Assembly (NCBI GenBank): GCA_016169945.1
Contig: JADLSH010000231.1
Span: 496,001 to 560,000 of the forward strand
Direction of reading: 5' to 3'
DNA length: 64,000 nucleotides
Origin: Trachythela sp. YZ-2020
Lineage: Eukaryota > Cnidaria > Anthozoa > Malacalcyonacea > Clavulariidae
The notes under the pieces are model-generated. The model was not told where the DNA came from. It did no database searches and saw only the letters and a program-made list of their open reading frames with translations. Each line of letters opens with the position of its first letter. The first letter of the stretch is position 1. Positions 23,634-38,489 of the stretch are shown here, in pieces. The position numbers and the translations under genes are program-made.

Positions 23634-24084
23634 CGATTACAGTAAATATATAATCAAATAATATACAGTCAAATATATATGCCATCCGAAACCAAAACAA
23701 ACTTTCCTATGAAAAGATGAAAGATGATGAGGCACAGTTATGTGCATTCAAACATCGATACCACGATCCACGATTCCAATTTACCTATGTTTCATTGAAA
23801 ATTTTGTTCTTAATTTGCGCATTTTATTTGCGAAAAATTCTTTGATATCTTGTGATTTGGATAGCCTCTATTTTCTGTTTATAGAAAAATATTTAGGCAA
23901 TCAATTGACAACTTCTATTAAAATCGATAATGATCAGATTTGGTCATTTATCAACTCACATTCTTCTTAAAATTGATTGGCTAGTTGAATTATGCAATGT
24001 AAACTGATTGGTTGGCTGAGGTCAGCGCTTAAATATGATTGGTTGAAAAAAGATACGATTACATCCCAAGATCATGCGAGGAAT
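23634..24084. other. No gene recognised
   Basis: AT-rich. The 76-codon plus open frame at 23740-23970 has no recognised domain and is probably chance. Confidence 0.35.
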
Positions 24085-25705
24085 TTTGAAATCGCACTGC
24101 TTACAGTGCGATTCGCGCTGAAATCGCGCTGGTAAGAGCCAATCAGATTGCAAGAAATACCATTGATTTGAAAATGAATACAATATAGCTCATTTATGAA
24201 CATACATGAAATATTGCTGAACATTATAATTATGTATGACGATTATGTAATCCGCTTTGCCTCATGCCTTGTCGAACATAACTAATTTTATGAAATTTTT
24301 GTTACTGCACTTTCTATAAGCAATGGGGTATATAGGGTATAAAACTCTTAACTACGTTTTAACTACCCATTTTCTAGTTAAATGGTAGTTAACTTTAACC
24401 ACGTAGTTAAGTCGGTTGTATAGAAAACTAGTTAGCGTTAACTGCAGTTAAAAAGTAGTTAAAGTTAACTATGCTCAAGGGCATAGTTAACTTCCCAAAA
24501 CGTAGTTAAATATGGCGTTTTGTAGGAGTGATGAACTTTAATCAGTCAAAAAATACTAAAAGGAACGCTTACCGAGGGTTTTCAATTATCATCTTCCCTA
24601 GAAAGGTTTTTCTGATACTCGTGAGCTTTTAAAACGCTATAATTTTGATCTTTTCGACGAAAACGGAATATATTTTTTGCATAGGAAGATTTATCGATGA
24701 CGAGAGGCAACCCATAACAAAGAAAAACAATGTCGTTTTTACCAAAGAACTGCAGTTTGACTTTCATGGTAAATACGCCTTTTTCGTAGACTTTATTGGT
24801 CTTTATGTTTTGTTTTCTTGCAATTTTTCAATATTTTGAATCAAAATACCGCCATTTTTGGTAAATATGAATCCGCAGTCGTTTTCAAAATTCTTGTCAG
24901 CGGTTGCTAATTAGCGCTTACTTTGTGTTATTTCATGTTTAATCACCCCACGCGCAGTTAACTGTGTGATTAGTTAACTACCCGACTAACTACGTTTTGT
25001 GCAACGCAGTTAAGTCATGTAGTTAAAGTTAAGGATTTAACTACGGTAGTTAGCGCTAACTATAGTTAACTTTAACTACATTTTTATACAACCGGCCCCA
25101 GGTCGGAGAGTACTTCATGGTAACTTCCAGGAAAATTTTAATTTAACTGAAAATACGACCATGCCTGCCCACTAAAACAATCTATGACAAGGATTTTTTA
25201 ATGAAATAAACCAGGGTGAATTCGAATCACATATCATGGAATTCAATGTAAACTCTCAGGAGAGACTTTAAACTCAGTTTTATTACCCGTTAAGCTCGAT
25301 AGGAGTTTTAGATAAGGACCGTGAAATAATTTTGAAACTTTTATGGGTGCTATTACTTAAGAATTTATCCGAACAAGTGTCATTACTGCACATTTTTACT
25401 GTTTATCGTTGCACATTTAATTTCACTTTATCTCTGCACACATTGGTTATCACTGCACACTAAAATTAGACATTCCAATTCATTTAAACCTAATGTAGCC
25501 CAAATTTCCACTAAGCAAAATTTAACATAATTTACACCACAATAGCTGGGAAACTGTCATGAACAACATCCAACTATCAAATTCCCCTGGGTTTTAAAAA
25601 AAATATTTCTTAAAAATTCGCATTTGCTATACTGTGGTTGTGCAGAGTTTCACATTGGCAATGCAAACGTCAAACGGGTTGTTAAAACGTTTTCGAGCAC
25701 CTTCA
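24085..25705. repeat. Dispersed block, copy 2, interrupted
   Basis: This matches 17548-18395 in order. It contains a ~777-bp palindromic insertion (24324-25100) and a smaller extra piece near 25527-25575. The uninterrupted copy serves as an approximate empty site for the insertion. Confidence 0.65.
24324..25100. mobile_element. Palindromic transposon rich in TAGTTAA motifs
   Basis: The ends are TGGGG..TATAAAA at the left and the complementary TTTTATACAACCGGCCCCA at the right. Both subterminal ~150-200-bp regions are crowded with TAGTTAA/TTAACTA words in both orientations, a pattern known for transposase-binding subterminal repeats. The centre holds only short frames (24582-24839) with no recognised domain. 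It is likely non-autonomous. Confidence 0.65.
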
Positions 25706-25899
25706 ATTTTCGGACGGGCCGAAATTGTGGCCACGTTTCTCCTTGAATGATGATGAAACACGTGATACGTATTTTGGTAAACGTTATTTCGCAACCGTTC
25801 TCGAACAATAGTTTCCATAATATCTATTTTGCATGCTGCATAATATCTGTTGCAGTGTTAGGTTTATTGTCCTTTGCCAATGTATCACGAATACTTTGA

Positions 25900-26530
25900 G
25901 CATGAACAACTACATTATCACCGATTTCTTCCCCTACTTCTTGGACGACTTCATTATCCCCCCAACGAGGCAAGTACTCCCTATAACAGATATCATCAAC
26001 TCTTCCTTTAGCGATGGACGCCTCGCTCCATCATGGAAAACAGCAGATATAGTACCTATCCCTAAACAGAGGCATGTCCAAGATGTTAATAAAGACATAC
26101 GTCCAATATCATTAACTCCAGTGCTATCCAAGGTAGCCGAGGAGTTTGTAGTAGAGGAGCATGTGCGACCAGCTGTTATGAAGAAGATCAGTGAAAGCCA
26201 ATTTGGATGTATTCCTAATGCTTCTACTACGCAAGCTTTACTCAGCATGGTGCACTCATGGACCAAACATACTGACGGAACTGTTGTATTGTTCGACTAT
26301 AAGAAAGCGTTTGACTTGATAGACCATCGAAACCTTGCTACCAAACTGACGGCCCTCGACTTACCCTATTCCATCTCGTGCTGGATATTAGACCTTCTTA
26401 AAAATCGCATGCAAAGAGTTAAACTCGGGCAGGATTGTAAATCCGAATGGGGAGACATACCAGCAGCTAGGGGTTCCTCAACGGACTAAACGGGGACCTT
26501 GGCTCTTCATTGACATACTCTATATGGCTT
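25900..26530 (+). mobile_element. Non-LTR reverse transcriptase fragment
   Basis: An open frame covers the fingers and first part of the palm. It contains SWKTADIVPIPKQ, RPISLTPVLSKVAEEFV, QFGCIPNASTTQALLSMVHSW and the motif A phrase VVLFDYKKAFDLIDH. After 26460 the frame shifts into a GVPQ..GPWLF remnant and ends, before the catalytic YADD box. It belongs to the same family as 61655-63640 (shared DVNKxxRPI and STTQA phrases). It is truncated and inactive. Confidence 0.8.
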
Positions 26531-26622
26531 TCCGATGGCGCAATTATTGGGATATGTGTGTCATCAGTAGCCCCGCACTCATTGAAAAAAACCATGTTTT
26601 CTCGTAGCCTTCAATCACTTAC

Positions 26623-26936
26623 AGGTAATGGATTCCTTGTGGAAAATTGATCACTTTTGCCAATCGTTTCGTAATAGCACAGCATACGTCTCTAACACAC
26701 AGGCAAAGAAACGATGCCGCGACTCCAAACAGATTGCCGATTGTTCTGTACTCTGCAGTAGAGGCCAATAAATACAAGGTAAGTGCTAATCGTCGCTTTG
26801 GAGGAATTGCTAAACTCATAGTGGTATCTGATCGGTAGATATAATTTTTTATTATATTTCGAAGAAACGCGAATGTTTCTTTGGTTACTCTAAAGTTGCT
26901 GTACCATAATTCATCATCATATGATTGTTCCACCAT
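26623..26936 (-). pseudogene. Harbinger-type nuclease (HARBI1-like) N-terminal fragment
   Basis: The reading frame encodes about 104 residues with the HARBI1/DDE_4 family N-terminal pattern (NFRVTKETFAFL, KRRLALTLYLLASTAEYRTIGNLFGV, VCCAITKRL). The HARBI1 family derives from PIF/Harbinger transposases. The frame runs into gtaagt at 26622, which looks like a splice donor, but no downstream exon with the DDE residues was recognised. It is treated as a fragment or a single exon of a decayed gene. Confidence 0.65.
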
Positions 26937-27087
26937 TTAGATACACACGAACAATCTCGGATGGTTACACAAAAACGGTTCTGTGGCCGACACAAGCTAG
27001 CTAAAACAGCTTCCACAAAAACAATTCTTCAGCCCCGCCTTTCCTGAATGGAATTTGGCGTTTACCAATTCGAATATTACAACTAAA

Positions 27088-27410
27088 CTAGAAATACATG
27101 CATGCAGAATCCCCTCGCCCATTTGAACCAAATTTACTGAATCGACCACTGTAACCATGGTAACACACAACACTGTATATATATTCTATTTATTATGCCC
27201 TGACACCTGAGTATTATAAAATGAGTGCAAAACAATTGCGAAATGGCAGTCTTCTCTCGGTCTGAACTCGCGCATGCGCATAACTTAAAAACCGTCAATG
27301 ACAAAAAAAATGGCGGACAACTTTGCATTCCGCTATGTTTTCACATACCCGGGTGTAAATATCCGAGCAGAATTAGTACCCTCGCACGGCGCTTCTCGCC
27401 GGCTCGGGGA
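27088..27410 (-). mobile_element. Helitron-like element, short copy
   Basis: Read on the minus strand it starts TCCCCGAGCCGGCG at 27410 and ends GTATTTCTAG at 27088. The base before the 5' TC is A and the base after CTAG is T, as expected for Helitron insertion between A and T. It shares the GCGCATGCGCATAACTT core with the other copies. No coding. Confidence 0.6.
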
Positions 27411-27959
27411 TGATGAACAATTTATTTTCGTTTTACTCTGTCAGTTTGTCAACTGTGCCAATTCAAACACAACACTGCACTGGTGGACTGGATATGCAAA
27501 ATAGTTTATGATAGTCTTACCTTTGTACTTTAACTCCGTAGTTTGTATTTATTTCAGTGCTAATCTGTGTTTTCTTCTTTCAAAATAAACTGAATTTCAC
27601 ATCAAGAAGCGAAGTTTGTGTGCTAAATATAGTTTCCATCCTGGAAAAGGCCCCGAACAAAATGTTTTATCAACCTTGATGGGTAATGTTAAACAGCGTT
27701 CAACAAACTTGTCATCAAGGCTGTTTTCGCTTGTTAAAACAACCTTTGAAAGTAGAAAACATGAATAATATCATGATGATTTTTGCTGTTCCAACAACAT
27801 TGTTCAAGCGTTGTTAATTCATCAACTGCGTGTAAACAATACTGTTCCGACAAGCGTGGACAACTATTGTTGACTACTGTCGTCCATAGGGTGCAGTACA
27901 ATATTGATCAACTTGATGAGAACAACATTGAACAAGTTGTTGACAGTGAATAGTGATAA
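27411..27959. other. Region dense in TTGTTGA/TCAACAA words
   Basis: From about 27660 to 27950 the words CAACAA, TTGTTGA and AACATTG recur in both orientations, suggesting a decayed palindromic element. No gene is recognised. Confidence 0.35.
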
Positions 27960-28520
27960 TATTTGTACTTTTAACCAAAAAGTTTCTAACTATCCAATTT
28001 TCTAACTATGCAAAGTAGGTATGTTATTATGTACTCTTTTAGCTTTGATTTACTGCAAAATTCAACCTTAATTAGACCTTTTTTGAAAAAAATATTTTAA
28101 ATTCGCCATTTTGACATTATCTTGTTTCTTATTTTATAAAAGGAATTGAACTAATGCAGTGTGCAGAAATGACAGCAATAATAGATATATTGATAATAGT
28201 AGACGCTTAAAATTTTTATGGCAATATCATATGGAGAGAACATGACAATGGTTCAATGACAATGGTTCATTGTAATCATTGATTACATATTTGCCATTTT
28301 GCCGTGGTTTTTTTCCTTTATATTTAAGCCGTGTAGCTCAACGATTTTTCGCAAAATACCTTTTAAGCTTAATCAATATTGTTTTAACCGCACATAGAGA
28401 CGTACGCTTTTGCAAATCCACAAACTAAACTGCATGCTAATAGCAAGTATGATAAATAAAATAGACACTGACCCACTTAAAACGCTTCAATTTGGGGTCA
28501 TTCGACTACTGTTTCCTCTT
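27960..28520 (-). mobile_element. Decayed interior of a Helitron-like copy
   Basis: This aligns in order with the interiors of 45118-45640 and 49946-50893. Shared landmarks are a TGTACTTTTAAC start, TACTCTTTTAGC.TTGATTTACT in the middle and ACTTAAAACGCTT at the end. Terminal sequences are missing. Confidence 0.5.
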
Positions 28521-28758
28521 GAAAATTTTCATTTATGTTGTTTTGGGGATTTTATTTCTCTGTATTTTGTGATGTCCCGAGTATAAATTTACTATAAAAC
28601 CTTTTTGAGAAAGGTTTGCAAAAACACGCGCGTGAGCAGAACGGACTTGACAGCCACTTTAAGGAATTAAAGCAATCTAGTACAGTTCGTGTTTATAAAC
28701 GTGTAATATTAAATAGTTATATTGTCCATGTTGTTTATTATTTTTCAATAGTTCGTGT
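28521..28758. other. Downstream flank of the fibrinogen-related pseudogene
   Basis: No feature seen beyond a short direct repeat of AGTTCGTGTTTA near 28684 and 28750. Confidence 0.35.
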
Positions 28759-28937
28759 TTAAAAGTCCTCAGGTCGTACTTTCATTTCCGTGTTATTCAG
28801 AGAGTACCTATGACCATGACATCTGTGGTACCACCAAGCTCCATTGAAAAACTGAGCACAGTTGCGAGTCGAAGCTTTGTCGTTGTCGGGATCTTTTGTT
28901 GAAAATTTCATCAAGTTATATTCTCCCATTAAATCAC
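28759..28937 (-). pseudogene. Fibrinogen-related domain, last exon
   Basis: After acceptor tactgcag the frame contains MKFSTKDPDNDKAS, a calcium-site region (DPDND), then NCAQFFNGAWWYHRCHG, the most conserved FReD signature. It stops at 28759, and the expected tail after CHGSNLNG is altered. Confidence 0.75.
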
Positions 28938-29344
28938 CTGCAGTACCTATGATTTTAAACCAGAGCTTAAAACTGACTTAAGATTAATGTCAGAGAACTT
29001 AAGAGAAGTTATAAAAGCAAACCGTTGAGCGCTCACAACTGTTTAGGGTGACTGCCTACCGTTTTTGGAAATATGGGAGATTTACGATTTGAATCATATT
29101 TCTTAAGAAATGTTACTTGTTAGAAAATGGGAAATGTTTGTTGTGGTTCAACATAATTTCAAGAGTTGGCCATTCTTCACAAAAAGGACGTATCGTATGG
29201 CGACAATGACGCTCGATATTTTGGCTCTCAACGTACTTTCGGCCGTCGAAAAATAGGTTTGTTACTTCGCTTTTACATTTTATAGAATATAGAAGATCGT
29301 AAAATATTTCTGGTATGATTAATTATCTGAGTGGTTTTGAAATA

Positions 29345-29453
29345 TTACAGAGCCAATTTTCTTGATAATCAAACGCAAGAATTGCATGCATGAACATATC
29401 GATTCTCAAAACCTCTTTACTTAAACTTGTCAGGTGGTCAATTTTATCCAATC
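29345..29453 (-). pseudogene. Fibrinogen-related domain, middle exon (decayed)
   Basis: After acceptor atctag the frame reads DKIDHLTSLSKEVLRIDM and then AFDYQENW, the middle of a FReD domain. Expected residues after LRIDM are mostly lost. Confidence 0.6.
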
Positions 29454-29935
29454 CTAGATAGATAGATGAATAGACCGATGAATCATATATTTTAAAGTGA
29501 ATCCATTGTAATTGCTGTAGTCAAAACCTGAATTTCACTCAATGAACTAATATGTCAGATATACACAAGATAATATATTCACCTAAATAGTATCGTATGA
29601 TTTACAAAGTTTATACAAATGCGTCTATGTATTTCGAATAAAAATATCTGCAAAATATTATACTGAATGAATTATTGAGACTATCTGTCGTGCACTTCAG
29701 AAATTCAATATGTTTTAAGATTCCGCAAGTATTATATTGCATCATCTACACGACTATAGGTGGTTTCTAACAATATTATAAAAAGGTACCAGTCAATTGG
29801 TCACTTTTTCACTAAGTTCAATGAGTTTCTTGTGTTTTTAACAATATTATAAAAAGGGTAGCAGTCAATTAATTGATCACTTTTTCACCAAGTTCAGTGA
29901 GTTTCTTGTATGTTTACAAGCTAATATGCTTATAC

Positions 29936-30156
29936 CTAGCCAGTATTCTCCTTTCGTTTGACCAAATTCATTTTTGTAGTACATCCACGATAGAAATCCA
30001 CACTGCCGTTAAACCGTCGCTGAAATATTGTCCAGCCTCATCCTGATGACGTCATATCATATCACACTTCGAAGCTCGCTTGGCTGTCTGGGTATATAGT
30101 ATATTTTCCGTCATCCCTTGCGCCATGCTTGTGCCATTCTGCGCAGTTTTTGGCCA
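29936..30156 (-). pseudogene. Fibrinogen-related domain, first exon (broken)
   Basis: Readable phrases are KNCAEWHKHGARDDGKYTIY, GWTIFQRRFNGSVDFYRG and, one frame later, YKNEFGQTKGEYWLG. These are hallmark parts of the fibrinogen C-terminal fold. Two in-frame TGA codons and a ~4-nt deletion before the YKNEFG phrase disable it. Acceptor and donor (gtataa) remain. Confidence 0.8.
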
Positions 30157-30249
30157 CTATGAATTCGCAATTATATCAGTTTACGTGAATACTATTTCAA
30201 GTACTAAATGACTGAGAGTATTCCTGTATAAAACATTTATCCGAGAAAT

Positions 30250-30404
30250 AAATTTCTGACAATATTTTCCTCCATAAGAATGAGAACAATTACAAAATGC
30301 TGTTTTATTTCGACATCCACCGACACATCTTCCATCATTCAAACATCCAGCATCATGACAATTCAAGATTGTTGAATCCGACAAGGTGCACGAACTCGTA
30401 TGCA
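30250..30404 (-). pseudogene. EGF-like exon of the FReD gene
   Basis: After acceptor taacttag the frame gives CHDAGCLNDGRCVGGC and FCNCSHSYGGKYC, a short non-calcium EGF module. No good donor was found after the last cysteine, in keeping with decay. Confidence 0.65.
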
Positions 30405-31031
30405 CTAAGTTAAAAAAGCGTAAACTTCACGTTGCAACAAAATGAAGTTGTTAGATGAAAGTGTTTGTTATGCTGTTATCCCTAGCTACAATCCTGGTCA
30501 AAACATTGATGACACTTACAGTTATTTCGTCATATTCAGTTGCCTCGTAACTAAATGAGAGAACCTCCCCCTTACACCCACCGAACAATGTTGGGTGGTG
30601 TCCCATAACATGTTTAACGCATTTAGCAGAGAATCAACATTGTTTTGGGGGCGAGGGCGGCCATTAGATGAGAAAACCTAGACGTTATATAGTTAGGAAC
30701 GTCAAAAGGGACATATTTATTAGAGTGTAGTCGATGGTTTTGGCCAGGATTGTAGGTTACTAGGTCTATTTCTCTAAGTTTTATGTTGATTCAAATCGTT
30801 TAGCCCAACTTTGGGTGAATAATGGCAATTATGTTCTATGCACTTTAACTTCGGCTTAGTTCATGTACTCTATAATATAATCGTATACAAAAAGGCAAAG
30901 CAAAATTAAGTCTCCAACGTATTGCATTGTGGGAATACCTTCATTCCTCCTCTGCAATGGTATGATGCATCACATTGTTAGACACAATAGATGACATTAC
31001 ATCATTAAACAAACGTGATAGCAAATAGCAA
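30405..31031. other. Intron flank, nothing recognised
   Basis: No coding or repeat signal before the array begins. Confidence 0.35.
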
Positions 31032-33371
<2,340 letters not shown>

Positions 33372-33766
33372 CTTAAGAAAGTAAGAATCTAAAAATAATA
33401 ATAGCTACAACTCTCTGTAATAGACAAAGAGCCCCAAAGTTTCCATAAAGATTTCTCCATATTTTTGGCCTGGTTTGAAAAATCCCACTGGGCCAAGGGG
33501 CAAGGGCGTCAGAATTCACGATAATGTATACCCGCTCCTATAAATTCGTCGCTAGGAAGGACAGAAAATAATAACCCATTGCTAATTATTTTATCTCTTT
33601 GCTACATAACTCGAGATAGAAGGAAAACGACTAATGCAAATATTGTGGAGCGTCTAAAAATACAGTAAGCGGGGTTAACAAGCGCATGTACAATTAAAGA
33701 GTTATAATCATTATAAAGAGTTAAAATATAGGCGATCAAACTAAAGATACAATTTCCTCCAATTAC

Positions 33767-33900
33767 CTGTTTTACTCCCGTGGAAACAAAAATCTGTCAT
33801 TCCTTTACACTTGAAGATATACAGCAAACAAACTAACAGTAGTGGCGTGCATAATATGTGCACAGAGCACTTGAAGTAAGGGACTGCAACCGATAAAACA
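33767..33900 (-). pseudogene. Possible leader exon
   Basis: The frame contains a hydrophobic run (VHILCTPLLLVCLLYIF) followed by CKGMTDFCFHGSKTG and a gtaatt donor in phase 1, compatible with the PAN exon at 33371. No convincing start codon sits just before the hydrophobic run. The first in-frame ATG is 34013. Confidence 0.4.
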
Positions 33901-34230
33901 TAGTTAATGTTCTTCAATATGATCTTTTCTGACGCTTGATATTGCTGTAAATGGAAAGTCGTTACTTTAGCTGCTTTCGTTAAATGAGGAATTAAACTAA
34001 TAAATATGAACATCTAGCACCTAAATTCAAGTGAGAACAATACATATTCGGTATTAATGATTAACAAAAAGATAATTAAACTGGGATTCAAAATTAATGC
34101 TGCGAACGCACGTACATATATTCCATCAAATTAATGAAGAATACTGGGCTGTTAAAAAGTCCATTTCCAATCGACAATTAAAAAATAATCATTATTTAAA
34201 AAGGGCATACAAATGAGCTTCGGGTTTTAG
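33901..34230. other. Upstream flank, no gene
   Basis: A short segment near 34086 (TTAATGCTGCGAACGCAC) recurs at 52468, suggesting small shared duplications between this region and the region below the CTHRC1-like gene. Confidence 0.4.
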
Positions 34231-34371
34231 GACTATCAATCTACCTGAAAAATTCAACGAAAACTTCAATGTTTCGAGCGGGGGCCCTTCGTCTGGAAGC
34301 GTAGGCCCTTTGTCTGGAGCGGACGCTCAAAACGTTGTAGTTCTCGTTTAATTTTTCAGGTAGATTGATCC
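34231..34371. mobile_element. 141-bp foldback element
   Basis: The arms ATCAATCTACCTGAAAAATT and the complement are inverted around a centre that contains two related pieces (AGCGGGGGCCCTTCGTCTGG and GGCCCTTTGTCTGGAGCG). No coding. Confidence 0.65.
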
Positions 34372-35221
34372 TAAAGACACGAAGCTCAAAGACTTTGGCT
34401 GCAATGTTCCACATTATTTTGCATGGTTTGCAATGTTCCACATTATTAGCATGGTTTGTTGATATGGACACAATGCCAATTTGATATAGTTCTTTAACAT
34501 ACAATACATGTGTACAAAATGATTAGTATTTGCTATGTAGTTGTTTTGCCTTGTACCAACATTAAAGTGTATATATTTTGTGATAATATCTTCTTTCAAA
34601 AGTGGAGTAAGGTTTCCCGGGTGCGGAATTTGCCACTTACTTGTGGCCCCACCATGGATTTGACTGATGCATTACCAGATAGTTCAGTGAGTACAAAGTC
34701 AAAGCATATGTTACATTCTTAAGTGTACATAAAACACAATTCTATAACAATTCTTAGTATAATATTGGTTTGATTCGACCGCGAATCTTCAGGAGCAGTT
34801 CAGTTGCTCGATTTTCGGTTTTAAACATTTTCTATCTTAAATATTAATGTGGATTATGCCTGCTATTTAAATAACCTGTAAAAAGTTACGAACGTAGACA
34901 TTTAGGCTTTAAATTTATTACAATTTACAGCTAATAATTGGAGTGTTCACACCTCAATAAGTCATGTGCAGGTGGCCATGTTTCTTAGATGTGCGAACTT
35001 GGAGGAGGAGTCTACTTTAATTAAATTACTTTTAAAAAATAAGTACGATAAGCGTACATATATCTGTGCCGAAGTCGATTTGACTAACCCACGGGCATTC
35101 GTTGTGGGTGACGTCAATATACACTTAGTGTTAGGGTTAAGGTTTGGATCTTAACCTAACCCTAGTTAGGTAGACGTGTAGATGTGTAGATGTTTACTGT
35201 AGTTTTTGTTGTATAGTTGTT
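34372..35221. other. No gene; duplicated patch at 34860-34990
   Basis: 34860-34990 is similar to 53955-54065 (ACCTGTAAAA.GT, TTACAATTTACA, TCACAC.TCAA.AAG.CATGTGC). No coding signal. Confidence 0.4.
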
Positions 35222-35537
35222 TTGTTATTGTTGTTATTGTTGTTATTGTTGTTATTGTTGTTATTGTTGTTATTGTTGTTATTGTTGTTATTGTTGTTAT
35301 TGTTGTTATTGTTGTTATTATTATTGTTGTTATTGTTGTTATTGTTGTTATTGTTGTTATTGTTGTTATTATTGTTATTGTTATTGTTGTTATTGTTGTT
35401 ATTGTTGTTATTGTTGTTATTGTTGTTATTGTTGTTATTGTTGTTATTGTTGTTATTGTTGTTATTGTTGTTATTGTTGTTATTGTTGTTATTGTTGTTA
35501 TTGTTGTTATTGTTGTTATTGTTGTTATTGTTGTTAT
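35222..35537. repeat. (TTATTGTTG)n minisatellite
   Basis: A 9-bp unit repeated about 35 times with a few TTATTATTG variants. Open frames through it are artefacts. Confidence 0.9.
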
Positions 35538-36267
35538 GGAGTTGTAGTAATTGTCAATGCTGATGTTGTTTTATATGACACCAAAATAGATCAATTGTTA
35601 TTGAATGATTTAATAAGTTAAATACCGAACTATAAATATACCTGAGTTACATGTATAATGTTGAAAATAAATATAACAGTCCAACTAACAAGTCCCAAAA
35701 ATGGTTTAATGAAGAATTAGTAAAACAAGCACGATCGTGCTATAGTGGACCAGGTACTGCATGCGTGGCCGAGTTCTGATCTTACGTCAAATTTTGCCAT
35801 GCCGTGCGTGCCATTCCAAAATATTGGAGCTACCGTAGTGTATGTGCCGTGTGAACGGGGCTAAAGTTAAGGTAAAAAATGATCTAAATTGTTGGTAGGT
35901 TCATTTTGCTTAGTCATGGTGTGATCATGGCTTCATAAAAACACAAATTGACATGTCTTTGTTTTTACCGTTCGCGGTTTTCTATGACTATATGAATATT
36001 ATAATGTAGTCAGAAGGAGTATTACTCCTCTGCGCTTTCAGAAACTAAGCCAGCGTGTGCCTTTAGTCAATTAATTAACTAAACGCTTATAATTAATCGT
36101 TATAATTAATAGTCGTTCACATTCTTGGGAAGCTTTAGACTAGTGTGACTGTGTTCACAACAATAGAGGATTAGAGAAGACAATTAATTTCTTTCTTAAT
36201 TATCGTTTCCATCTGCCGATATACATGTATTTGCTGAATATTTATGATATGTATATATTATTTGCAA
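35538..36267. other. No gene recognised
   Basis: AT-rich sequence with no supportable feature. Confidence 0.35.
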
Positions 36268-36356
36268 CGAATACAGTCAAGAATTGCTTGTATCTTGCTT
36301 CTAAAGTCAAAAATAAAAAATCGAGCTTAGGGTTTTTTCAAGGAGCGTCGCCCCCT

Positions 36357-36556
<200 letters not shown>

Positions 36557-36988
36557 GATTAGCAGCAATTGGGGACCAGTACCTGGTCCAATAATGGCAT
36601 TCATTTTACTATTTAACTCAATATTATCGTAAAAAATACGATATTTTACACCGCGCCATTTTGCTTCGCGCGAATTATGGATTAGCATTAATTTCCATCT
36701 GCTTTCTTATGGAATTAGGGTTAAGTGACCTACGATCACGATGTGATTAGGATTTCGATAGATGGAATTTAATGAAAACCAATCCGTGCATGGAAAAAAC
36801 ACGTAAAGTATACCAAAATCCACGAATACAGTCAAGAATTGCTTGTATCTTGCTTCTAAAGTCAAAAATAAAAAATCGAACACCGTCAATCGATGCGAAA
36901 TATTGCTAAGAATAATTATGTCAAGTTTCATTCCGATCGGACAAGTAATGACGGAGCCTTAGGGTTTTTTCAAGGAGCGTCGCCCCCT

Positions 36989-36989
<1 letters not shown>

Positions 36990-37059
<70 letters not shown>

Positions 37060-37072
37060 ATAACAACAACAG

Positions 37073-37103
<31 letters not shown>

Positions 37104-37117
37104 TAGAACAACAATAA

Positions 37118-37210
<93 letters not shown>

Positions 37211-37212
37211 CC

Positions 37213-37279
<67 letters not shown>
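36990..37279. repeat. (CAA)n tract, copy 2
   Basis: About 95 units with several interruptions (AAATAAC, AATTAGAAC, AATAAAAAC, CCACAA). It is longer and less pure than copy 1. Confidence 0.9.
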
Positions 37280-37280
<1 letters not shown>

Positions 37281-37808
37281 AAGGGATAAAGTTAGCAGTA
37301 ATTGGGGACACAATGGTGGTCCAATAATGGCATTCATTTTACTATTTAACTCAATATTATCGTAAAAAATACGATATTTTACACCGCGCCATTTTGCTTC
37401 GCGCGAATTATGGATTAGCATTAATTTCCATCGGCTTTCTTATGGAATTAGGGTTAAGTGACCTACGATCACGATGTGATTAGGATTTCGATAGATGGAA
37501 TTTAATGAAAACCAATCCGTGCATGGAAAAAACACGTAAAGTATACCAAAATCCACGGTTGGACGATGCAATGGAACTTTCCATTGCAGGGTCATGAAAA
37601 TGAATCACGTGATTATAATCAGCCAATTAAATGACGACAATTTAATAAGGTGTTATATTTGTTAGTGACATAGTGTGTAGTTTCGTAGAGTTACAATAAG
37701 TTTTTGTTAGTTTTGGGATGATCTTGTTACGGTATTTTAAATATATGGTTTACAATTTTGTCAGTTCTTGTTTTGTAATATTAAAAATACTGTTTGTGTC
37801 TTGGTTAT

Positions 37809-38051
37809 AGCCTGGTTCACACGAGTGAGATAAGTATAAGCAGGAATACGAAAGAAAACTCTCCCTTTAGGGTCGCTTAAAAAGACAAAGCGGAAATGAA
37901 ATGTATTTTGTTCCGGTTTAGCTTATCCTTAGAGGCTTGTGCTTATGCTTGTGCTTATGTCGACGTTTCTGTTGCACACTTAACGGCATCCCTTTGTTTT
38001 AACTTTGTTTTTCCTTATGCTAGTGCTTATCTTACTCGTGTGAACCAGGCT
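37809..38051. mobile_element. 243-bp foldback MITE
   Basis: Terminal inverted repeats are AGCCTGGTTCACACGAGTGA and the complement ending at 38051. The inversion extends to the AAGTATAAGCA/TGCTAGTGCTT region. Interior is AT/GC mixed with repeated GCTTATG words. No coding. Confidence 0.75.
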
Positions 38052-38489
38052 TCTGTTTGTGCAGTCCTTCGCTTCTTTGTCTGTGCCCGATCTATGAAAG
38101 TAAAGGAAAATAGTTGTTTTGCAAATTATCGACTAATTCTCGACTAAACAGACCTTAGGTCTGTTTTAGCGTCCCAATGTAAAAAAGTTCCGATTGTTAA
38201 AAAAAATATTGAGGTTGAGAAGAGCCAAGAGCTCTTCCCGTATTTTTGTCTGTTTGCGTAATTATATTTTGTAGGTCTTGGATTATGCTAAAAAAGTTGA
38301 GTAAGGTTACTATTGATCCAATACTAGTAAGGTTAGTATTGATCCAATTATGAAAATTAGTAGATTCTGAAATATTGATCAGTATTATGATGTAGTATAT
38401 TAAATTTACATTAAAATAAGGTCTATATTGTTCTTGCCTGAATAATGATACATGATTTTTCTTGGACATATATAAGGTTAGTTGGTTTT
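38052..38489. other. No gene recognised
   Basis: Contains a short direct repeat (AAGGTTA.TATTGATCCAAT twice near 38303-38348). No coding support. Confidence 0.35.

Noticed and set aside
35120..35170. Telomere-like TTAGGG/CCCTAA words
   Set aside because: Only isolated copies (TTAGGGTTAAGG, CTAACCCTAG), not an array.
35206..35621. Poly-Leu and Val-Ile-type frames
   Set aside because: Translation of a (TTATTGTTG)n minisatellite in all three frames.
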